From positions 51,505,800 to 51,569,799 of the forward strand of contig OX381714.1 of the NCBI GenBank assembly GCA_947462335.1: a stretch of DNA of 64,000 bases. Direction: 5' to 3'. The translations under genes were made by a program, and so were the position numbers. This DNA comes from Harmothoe impar (taxonomy: Eukaryota; Annelida; Polychaeta; Phyllodocida; Polynoidae). This document shows, piece after piece, positions 54,944 to 64,000 of this stretch. The notes below the pieces were generated by a model. That model ran no database searches. It was not told the DNA's origin and saw only the letters and a list, made by a program, of their open reading frames with translations. Position 1 is the first letter of the stretch, and each line of letters opens with the position of its first letter.

Positions 54944-55186
54944 TAACCCTTTAAGGGCCGCATAGTGCTTTAATGTATTATACCCTCTAGCATCACTATG
55001 CTTGAATGCAGTCCTGGTGAATGACTCGTATTCATGCATCATGCTGACATAACATGGTTGATACCGTACGGTAGGGTGGTGATGCATGAACGTATAGCAC
55101 TCACAAATATTCTTGCCACAGCTGCATTATTGCGTTGACAAAGGACAAAATAACATATTAACGCACTATGTTGCCCTGATAGGGTC
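54944..55186. mobile_element. Foldback MITE-like repeat
   Basis: Clear left end AACCCTTTAAGGGCCGCATA; the right end TGCCCTGATAGGGT is mutated. Confidence 0.55.
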
Positions 55187-56330
55187 ACACGTACAGTAGG
55201 GGAATTCCCAGGCATTATGGCGGTAGCACCATAGTGTTGATGCCTTTAGTGCTGATACATTTTTTTGATAGAAAATACATTGATTGTGTATTGTGATATA
55301 TGGAACACCTCTACGGTAGACAACAAAGATTGCCGTGTGGCACAATGCTTGGCTTCCAGTAATGGGAAATACATTTTTATTGAATATTGCCCTTACTTGT
55401 ATTGCTACTATGGTGCTACACTGACAATATATCTCAGCAAGTGCCTGTGCCAAATATACACAGCACTATACTACTCTGTCAATGTGATTCAGCCCCCCCC
55501 CCCTCTATTGTCCTATCAGACACAGTCACCCTCACTAGATCCTAGTATTACAACCCATAGTATCAATTATAATACTGCCAGTAAACAGAGGCTCTATATA
55601 TAGATACAATGACTCACTCTGTATATGGGTAACACTGAGTTGCTCATGCTGAAGCCAGTTTAGAAGCTGGCAGCAGCGAATTAGAGCAGCTCACAGAGGC
55701 GCAATACCCATGGGTTTATAGATGCTAATATATGTTGGGACAGTCCGAGCCTGAATCGACACACTCACTGGTATTCTATCATTGCTATTGGCAACTGCTG
55801 CTCACCCCAGCAACCCCCCCCCTCTCCCGCCCGGCCGCTCCTCCAGGAATGAGTCACCGCTCTGTCACGAGGCCCTTCCTGGTATCCGCCTCCAGTTGGG
55901 GCAGCACACATTCCTCCAGGTCCTTAATACTACAGGCGTCAGGGCTGGTGTGCTTTATAAGCGTCAGGAGCCCTGACAACAAGGACAATCCTCCAGGCCG
56001 GGCAGCCTAGGATGCCCCGGGTTAAGGGTACGACTACTAAGGCAGACGGTCACCATCATCGGAGAAACCCCTGCTCGGGCGTCTCCAATATCTGGGGCAA
56101 GTTCCTTGAGATGCTTACCAGGCAGTACTACAGGTAGGGAGTGAGGGGTACTTGGAGTAGGGAGGGTGTGGGGGGTACTGCAGGTAGGGTGCTGCTGGGT
56201 GATTGATTGCTGGGTGTCTGGGTGATGGATGGCTGTCTGAGTACCTCCTCCTTCCTGCCTGCCTCCACCTTGATAATCCCCCTGTGATCTGCACGTGTTT
56301 CCGGTATGCATGTCAGGGCAGGTGCTAGGC
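55187..56330. other. Host DNA without supported gene
   Basis: GC-richer from 55780 onward, with C-runs. Overlapping frames on both strands at 55732-56506 reflect composition, not a recognisable protein. Confidence 0.35.
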
Positions 56331-57520
56331 CGTACGGCCTTGCCCTGCATCTCATTGTATTGCCTTGGATTGGATCGGCTTGCATTAGATTGCCTTTGCC
56401 TACATTGCCTTGTCATTGCATTGCATTGCATTGTCCTATATTGCCTTCCCCCATATTGCCTTAAATTGCCTTGAATTGCCTTGTCCTGCATTGCATTACC
56501 TTGCATAATCTACCATTGCTTTACCTTGCATCTCATTGCATAGCCTTGGATTGGCTTGGCTTGCATTGGATTGCCTTTGCTTACATTGTGTGGTCTTTGC
56601 ATTGCATTGCATTGCCTTGTCCTACATTGTCTTGTATTGCCTTCTCCCATATTGCCTCAAATTGTCTTGCATTGCCTTATCATGTATTGCATTACCTTGC
56701 ATCTTATACCATTGATTTGCCTTAGCTTGTATTGCCTTGCTTTGCACTGCCTTGTCATGCATTGCCTTTATTTGCCTCATATTGTCTTGTATCGCCTTAG
56801 CTGGTATTGCCTTTACCTGCAATGTATTGGCTATAATTGTCATGGCTTGCATTGAATGTGCTTGCCCTATATTGCCTTGGCTTATATTGCAGTGGCTTGC
56901 ATTGCCTTGTCATGCATTTATTGCCTTGGCTTGCATTGCCTTGGCAGGCATCACATTGTCTTGCATTGTCTTGGCTTGCATTGCCTTGTCCTACATGCGC
57001 CTACCCTGTAGTGTCATGGATTGCATTGCCCTGCATGGCATTGCATTGCCTTGCCTTGCCTTGCCTTGCCTTGCCTTGCCTTGCCTTGCATTGCATTGTT
57101 TTGAATTGCCTTGTCTTGCATTACCTTGTCTTGCATTGCATTGCATTGGTTTGGCTTACACTGATTTAGCTTGCATTGCCTTTGCTTGACCCACATTGCC
57201 TTGGCTCGCAGTGCCTTAGCTTGCAAAACAGTGGCTTGCATACCTTCAGCTCAGAACACCTTGGCTTACATTACTGTGGCTCGCATTGCCTTAGCTTGCA
57301 ATTTCAGCCAAGACATTGCATTGTCCTACATTGCTTTGACCTGCATTCCCTTGCCCTGTATAGCCTTGCATTGCATTGCCCTATATTGCATTGCATTGCC
57401 TTGCTCTGCCTTGAATTTCCTTAGCTTGCATTGCCTTGGCTTGCATTGCCTCGGCCTGAATTGCATTGTCCTGTCCTGCAGTTCAGTATTACCTTGTTCT
57501 GCCTTGCCTTGCCTGCCCCT
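56330..57520. repeat. CCTTG/CATTG pentamer-derived array
   Basis: About 1.2 kb of imperfect CCTTG, CATTG and TTGCATTGCC words, with a pure (CCTTG)n core near 57045-57090. Open frames occur in several frames on both strands because the 5-bp unit rarely forms stops; their Leu/Cys/Ala- or Lys/Gln/Met-rich peptides are artefacts. Confidence 0.85.
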
Positions 57521-57827
57521 GCAATACTCTCCCATTGCCTATTTCTACCCTACATTTCCCTCTACCACAACCTCCAATTCACAGCTACCAACCCCCTTTT
57601 TGTCTTCTCGCCCTCCCTTTTCTTTCCTGAATTCCTTTCCTACCTTTCTTCCCACCTGTCGAATGGATGCTCAAACCAATTCCCTCCTGTATACAAAGAT
57701 ATAAAAAGTATCCTTGTGTGATGGATGTATTGTATGTAGCTGATTGATGAGATAGTAATTGATCCCACCCTGGGTGCTAAACCTTTGTTGTGGTATAAGT
57801 AGTGGTCTGATGGATCATCCTAAGATT
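57521..57827. other. Host DNA without supported gene
   Basis: A pyrimidine-rich patch follows the pentamer array. Nothing else seen. Confidence 0.35.
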
Positions 57828-58079
57828 AACCCTTTAAGGGCAGCCTAGCACTTTAAAACACTAAGTATTTTTGTTAGGATCATTTCAGCATCGGCGTATA
57901 GCTTTCCAGTGCTGCTCTCATGAATGATACTGAGCCTACAGAGTTGATGCACTCCTAAGCGATGAATATGATGCACCAATGAAACACTGCTGAATTACTT
58001 GTCATTATTCGCCATTGGTGCATTATGATGATAAATAAATATGTAGCTCTGTGGTATTGTGTTATGCATAAAGGGTTGA
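57828..58079. mobile_element. Foldback MITE-like repeat, most distal full copy
   Basis: Ends AACCCTTTAAGGGCAGCC and ATAAAGGGTT; the interior is degraded. Confidence 0.55.
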
Positions 58080-59919
58080 TAAGATCAATATAACATACTC
58101 ATCCATTACACAACATGATAGGAGAACCCTTCTACATGTATGTTTTAGGTGTAATTATCCTTTGATACCTTAGACATGTGATGGTGTCAGCCCTGGGGAT
58201 GATATTGATATAGTTATCTGCTAGAATTAGTGGGAATACAAATCTCAGGTTTATAAACGATTGGTTTCTTCAAAAGGAATAACTGTGCTGTATCAGTGGT
58301 GAATTATACTATTGGTATGGGTGCTAATTATGTGTGTGAGTTATACCAGGAAATTTAACTAGAAAGCCTAGCTATTAACTTACAACTATACAGTCTAACA
58401 AGTACAGTGGCCGCTCTACTATCATAACAGCTAGATAGGTTAATTACCCAATAACCAATACATGAGAACAACAGTTTAAAGATTGAATTAACGTAGTCTG
58501 CGTTGGCTCGAACGTCTCATGCTAAATCCTGGCATGTGTCAGAAGTGCACAGGTAGAAGTGGCGTCCTGAGCCTTCGTAGACAACCCCTTTACCTAGACT
58601 AGCAGGAAGCATGAGGAGGATGCTGATGGTTTCATGTCCTCACTGCTAGCCCAGGGCTGGGGAAGCCTTCATTATGATGCCTCTATAAAATGTGAGTTTG
58701 CTTTGCTCTGTACAAATTGAGACATATTGGATAATGCCGTGTACCTAGCGGTAAGTGACTGTATGTAAAGACAGCTGTAAATTGTGAGAGCGCTTCCCTA
58801 TATTTTTGTTAGACTCAAGACTTATAGGCAGTGACAAAGATTAAAACAATGTGGGATGGGGGATTTTTGCTGGAAGACTTTGTCACTACCCACCTCCCAC
58901 TCGCAAATCACTACATTGTTTGTACATACCTATAATAGTAATGAGTGAGTGAGCAATGGTTGTTTCATGCCATTTCGACAGCTTAAGTCATATTTAATTA
59001 TGGCGGGAAAGCTACTTTAGATCAGGCACTAGACTTACAAAACAGGGGGTAAAAAGGAGCATATATAGACCCTTTTAAGATGGTCTGGGGAAGCCTCCCT
59101 TTAGTAGTAGAAACATACCAATAACACATACAGGTATGACCATGTGCTACTACAGTACTACCCCTGTTCATGTTGGTCTACCAGTATGACTGTAATACAA
59201 GCACGACTCACACTGTAGCCGCGTCTGGGGAGGAGCTGCATCAGTCGGTGAGCAGCTCAATATGCACCGGGAGCAGCTCATGGCCAGAGGGTGGGGGGAG
59301 CAGCTCATGGGGGGTGGCTATTGATTGATGATGTGTGGTGGTTAATCTCAGACCTTGCAGTGCACACTCCAGACCTGGTCTGGCCAGTCAGTTACCTTCC
59401 TACAACACCACCCCCCCCCCCCCCGCTCACCACCACCACCACCACCACCACCACCTGACATACAGTCTGCATAGAAAGCCAGCTTTAAAAGCATGGGTTC
59501 TTTCACCTCCCACAACACACAGACATTGTACATTGGATCAAATGACAGCGTTATAATATTTCGATAGCTGCAGAATAAAGGAATTCAATCTAGATAAAAG
59601 GAGTTTTGACTTTCATGAAAAATAATCGAATTTGCTCATTATATGCCCCTTATGCTTTGAAGGCTCTGGCTATAAGAATGGAACGTCAGCACTGATATTT
59701 CCACTGTCGGCCATCTTTGTTTTGGCAGCCATCTTTGTTTTGGCGGCCATTGACTTGACCTGTTGTAGATGTTATTGCAGCAGGTGATCAGACTATATAA
59801 CACCCTCAGACTGGGCACCTGTGCAGCCTATAAACCACAGCCGCAGACAGGCTGTGGTTTACCTCAACAACCCCCCCCCCCCCCCAACTCCGATTTCGAC
59901 ACACATATAAACACCTTAA
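58080..59919. other. Host DNA without supported gene
   Basis: Contains a C14 tract and a (CAC)n run at 59409-59455 and two G/C-box-like patches. No exon supported. Confidence 0.35.
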
Positions 59920-60245
59920 GCTCCAGGCTTAAACTGAGCAGCGTGCTTGTACTCGGAGTAGTACTATATATAGTAGAGGGTACGACATAGCTAGACTTAA
60001 CACTAGATGGCCCTACTGTGCCATGATGTTGGTCATAGACTGTAGCGCCATCTAGTTAGCAATATAAAGTTAAAAACTGCTAAATAAACCATCATCTTTC
60101 AACCTCAGATGGTGCCACCTGTCTATGGTCAAGCACATGTTGTACTACAGCAGGGCCATCTAGGTTTGAAAGATGATTCTAGCTGTCATACTCTCCGCTA
60201 TATTATACAGGCTTTTACTCCAAGTATAAGCATGCTGCTCAGTTT
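59920..60245. repeat. Long imperfect inverted repeat (~160-bp arms)
   Basis: The left arm (about 59920-60080) includes AAACTGAGCAGCGTGCTTGT and CACTAGATGGCCCTACTGTG. The right arm (about 60090-60245) contains diverged reverse complements in mirrored order, such as AAGCATGCTGCTCAGTTT. The loop is very short, so a cruciform or MITE origin is possible. Confidence 0.65.
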
Positions 60246-61560
60246 AGGCCTGTGCCTGTGGGGCCGGCCCTGTAGGGCTGGCTGTATGTACAATGTATCA
60301 GGTGTCGGGGGTAGGGTACTAACGGGTAGTAGAGGTGATAACCTGCAGTCAGTGGGGCAGCAGGGGGAACCTGAGGTCAGTCTCACACCAGACTCTGCTA
60401 CACGCCTGTACGGGCTTTACACCAGCAGCCATCTTGTAGGGGAACTCACTATGGAAAATATAACGTACATTGTTCTGTTTTATTGTTGTATTTCTGTTAA
60501 TATATATGTATTTATTTATTTATCTATTTCTTTTCTATCTTTTTTTCTATTTTTTCTTTTTTTTGGGGGGCGGGGGTAATTCCCTGTACTATCCGATACA
60601 CAAGGGTAAGCGGTTTGGATGTTGAGGGTCGTTTTAACCCCTTTTAGCCCTTTTTCATTTGACCTTTTATAATTGACCTTTTTTTTGGTGTTGGTCAAAG
60701 GTCTCTCCCACCCACCAAGTCGCCACAGCCCTGTAATATCAGCCTTCATGAAACCACCAATTGGTACCACCAACAGATGGCCATGCAGCCCCCAGGACCC
60801 TAACCTAAATGTGAAGAAGTACTAGGGTTGTTTTCTGGGCAGGTTGGAAGGCTGACATCTATGACATATGCATGGGACGCATCTGTATGAAGTGTTGCTG
60901 TCAGGGCTGTCAGTGTCACTGAGGTCTATGAGGGTATAGCTGTCACTGTCACAAAGAGTATGAACTAGTATGAGTTGGTGAGTGTGTCTGTCTGTGTGTG
61001 TGTGGGGGGGGGGGGGGGGGGGTGGCAGGTGATTCACTAGCAGGAGCAGGTGGTGCTATGTCATGTTGAATAGATGAAGCCTTGGAGTAGATCTACTGTC
61101 AAACCCACTACTGTAGGAGGAAGATGCATGGTGAAGCTTATGCCTTAAAAGATCCCTGTATGACCTGACCTGCCATGTGCCCTACGCTGGGAAGATGCAT
61201 TGGCATGTAGGTTTGTCTTTAAGGGTTAACTGAGGTATTATCAAGGCCAAATATGTATAAAGTTGTATACATGTACTATTTTCCTAACTGCTTTATTAAG
61301 TAGGCATTCCTTATTTTGCCCAGAGATTTCCTTATTAAGTCCTATTATTTTCTCTATTATATCCTATTAATGTACTAGAGAAAAATTATCATATAAATAG
61401 GATTTCCTACTTTTGTTGATTAAGGAGTGGCCTCTGAGTATCAATAGAATAGTGTTTCCAATAGGCTATACCAAAGGGGGAAATCATAAAAGGGGATACA
61501 ACCCGGCTTTAGGACTTAATGGTATACACCCAGTCCAAATTCCGAGCTGCTCTCCCCTTC
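60246..61560. other. Host DNA without supported gene
   Basis: T-rich and G-rich low-complexity patches at 60515-60575 and a (TG)n-G17 tract near 60985-61022. A foldback-family right-end fragment lies near 61220. Confidence 0.35.
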
Positions 61561-62330
61561 CCATCACCCACTCCTCCTAACGTCCGCCAAGTGCCTCTTT
61601 TCCCCAATTATCGCTTACGTGACGACAATTCCAATACGTCGATTCCCCCTTAATCCAGTTGCTAGGGACATTTCTAACCTTACCGCGTCCCCTCGTAACC
61701 CTTGGTAACGGTATCCATGGCGACGCTTAACGACAGCCTTCATCACCCCCAACAACCACCCCTCTTCACATTCTGTAGGGGTAGGCGCCATGGCGCTTCT
61801 GTAAGGCCTGCTCTTATTGGCTGCCCGGCCCCACGTGAATCACGTCTCCCCTTCCCCCTGCCTCCCAAATTACGCCATGGGCTCGTGAATAAAAAATAGG
61901 CGGTATTTCCCTTTGAGATGAAGATAGATGTAGCGGCGAGGTGTTAATGCTAATGATGGCGGGATGCTGCTAGAGAGGGGATCATAAGCTGTGGGGCTAG
62001 TTCAGAGACAAAAGAACGTGAGGATGGGAAAGAGGATGGGTTATTTTATCCTATTTTAGTATTCAGCAAGGTGTAAGAGTTAGTGGGATGAGTGAGGTGC
62101 TGGGGGAGGGGGTGAAGGGTTATGGGGAGGGGGGGGCGGGGGGGGGGGGTAGGCTGCATGTTGAGGACAAGCAGGGATGATGCATCACGGGATAGCAGCA
62201 GCGCGCATGCGCGTCGCACACAACCCACACAACCCACCACAGTCACTCCCACCTGGCGACCGGCGGCGGTACTACCCGTACTACTAGCGTCTGTGGCACA
62301 TCACCATGTGACTGACTGAGGCACCACGGG
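61560..62330. promoter_or_regulatory. CpG-rich, promoter-like segment
   Basis: CpG-dense relative to its surroundings, with ACGTGACG and CACGTG words, an inverted CCAAT box (TTATTGGCTG near 61814), repeated CCATGGCG (61720, 61789) and GCGCGCATGCGCG near 62200. It resembles a TATA-less animal promoter, but I could not identify the gene or its direction. Confidence 0.3.
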
Positions 62331-64000
62331 ATACATACCACTACCCACAATGCACTAGTAGCAACCATCCATCCCATAATTCCACAGCAGGAACTGAGTG
62401 ACTGGGGAGGCAGGGATTTGTACTGTTGTTGTTATACAGCCTCCTGTGTGTCTAGTGTAGGGTAGCACTTAGTAGGCCCTGGAGGAGGAGGAAGCAGGAG
62501 GAGGGGAGCTGAGTGTATGGAGCAGGAGTGAGCTGGTGAGTGAGCAGGTGTGGGAGGTACTGGAGGCTGAGCTACTCATTCTGCAGGAGGAAGGGGAGAG
62601 GAGCAGGACCCTCCTACTCCACTACTCACCTCTAGCTGGTAGTGCACCCTACAGGAGTAGTAGTAGGACTTAAACTACCCCCAATACTGAACTCAGCCAC
62701 CACACAGGAGCCAAACCTCAGTGAGTGAGGCCCACCACCACCTCCATCCAATACTACCCCTCACAAACCCTCACACCACTAGCTCAGCTACAGCTGGCTC
62801 CACAGGCTACAGCCTCTGCACCCACAGGAGGAAACCCACAGGAGGGTAAGGGTGAGGGTGGTGTATGGGTAAGGTCAACAGTAGCAGCAGCCAGCCCTGG
62901 ATGGCAGCAGTGGTGGTGGTGGTACTATAGTGCTAGCTATTGTGCTGATATTAGTATAGGCCTCATACCCTGGACACCCCCCCCCCCTACCACCCACACA
63001 CACACAGAGGATCGATGCGTGCAGCCCCACAGACAGACATTGCTAGAAGCTGCTCATTCAGACTGACCCCCTTCATGCTGACCTCCTCCCTACTACTCAC
63101 CCAGTCACTCACCCACTCAGGCCTCCACCCACTGAGCTGCTCACAGACCCCCATACACTGGATTACCATCTCAATGCTGGCCACTCAATGCCTGCAGAGA
63201 GCAGCTCATTGGTATGGTGACACATCAGGTTATATAAAGGGGCGATTGCTCTATAGGAGAACTGCCTATACTGGATCTATACAGGATTAATTAACACTGC
63301 ATAGGAGGCATTCTGCACCAAACAGTAGGATTATTGTACAGTACAGAGTCACCCAGGATTACTAATACACCTTGTCATACCAGCAGGGGATATACCCCAC
63401 CTGGGACATGCTGGTACAAAGGTACCCCTGCAGGAGGACATGGTAATGTAGGCCAGCCATGCATTATGCAAAGCCTACATAATATTGCATTGTGCCCTAT
63501 GATGTACACAGCTGTCATAGCATTTCAAGGGTAAGAGTCATCATTCAGAGACAGATTCAGGAATTTTAAAAGAAATAAAATAAAATAAAATAAGAAAGAG
63601 GGGTGAGATGGGTCCCAATACAGATCTATAGAAATCTACTAAAAGAAGAAAACAAAGGAGCAATATCATTAAATATACCTAAATCTTTACTCACATTGGT
63701 ATCCATATCTGTGATCTCAACTAGTAGCTACATACAGAGTAGGAAGTTAACAGGTTTTGGGCTGGATCCTCAGTCACGTGATCGGTCTGTACGCAGCGAC
63801 CCCAGGTGGACGGGGGGCAGACTAGGGGTCAGTGAGCTCCTGAGGGGGACCAGGTGCCAGGGGTGTTGTCATGGGAACAAGGGGTGTGGCAAAATACCTC
63901 CAGGGTGTGGACCATGTGGCCACATGTCAGCCGGGGTGAGGCTTAAGGTTATAGACAGATGGGGCATGGGGAGGTCTCGTTTGAATAAATCTCTACATTT
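62331..64000. other. Host DNA without supported gene
   Basis: AG-rich from 62480 to 62660 (many CTGAG/GGAGGAG words), CA-rich at about 62990-63005 and (AAAAT)n-like at 63571-63595. No splice-bounded coding exon seen. Confidence 0.35.

Noticed and set aside
56471..57704. Multiple long ORFs in overlapping frames
   Set aside because: They arise from the pentamer array and encode low-complexity repeat peptides.
32580..64000. Downstream PAK exons (CRIB and kinase domains)
   Set aside because: No splice-bounded frame with those motifs was recognised; small exons could have been missed by eye.

Overview
The window is metazoan nuclear DNA, most likely from a marine invertebrate. It has two very different parts. 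Positions 1 to about 21.2 kb are the body of a large Polinton/Maverick (adintovirus-like) endogenous dsDNA virus. The remaining ~42 kb is ordinary host DNA dominated by introns and repeats. Evidence for the host type is the GT-AG introns, TATA boxes and AATAAA signals, dense MITEs and minisatellites, and one exon starting a protein very like the N-terminus of p21-activated kinase (PAK).

Viral element. A minus-strand block (19.94 to 7.58 kb) holds the replication and virion genes. In transcription order these are a five-exon protein-primed family B DNA polymerase, an FtsK/HerA-type packaging ATPase, a BIR-domain (IAP-like) protein, two small unassigned proteins, a retroviral-type integrase with a C-terminal chromodomain, a penton-like minor capsid protein, a Lys-rich core-like protein, the double-jelly-roll major capsid protein and an adenain-type cysteine protease. 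Many of these genes overlap or abut by 1 to 16 bp. The core genes all look intact. Left of this block (1 to 6.6 kb) is an accessory region: a putative histone H2B-like C-terminus followed by a histone-type 3' hairpin, an unknown 190-aa protein, a spliced small protein, a putative zinc-binding nuclear regulator, and two related LRR-like type I membrane glycoproteins. One glycoprotein gene is spliced, with an intronic poly(A) signal; the other carries a frameshift. Right of the polymerase (20.1 to 21.1 kb) is a tandem pair of paralogous ~144-aa proteins. The left end of the element lies outside the window. The right end must fall between about 21.2 and 21.7 kb, but I could not find its terminal inverted repeat.

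Host part. From 21.7 kb onward only one protein-coding exon is secure: PAK coding exon 1 at 32.48-32.58 kb (+). A CpG-rich, CRE/ETS-bearing segment at 23.46 kb could be its promoter and 5' UTR exon. The rest holds about 18 copies of a ~245-bp foldback MITE-like family with three internal hairpins, several other MITEs (one with an ~8-bp hAT-like target duplication), five minisatellite arrays (44 to 128 bp units), a 1.2-kb CCTTG/CATTG pentamer array, a ~160-bp-armed inverted repeat, a tRNA-derived SINE-like pair and poly-G/poly-C tracts.
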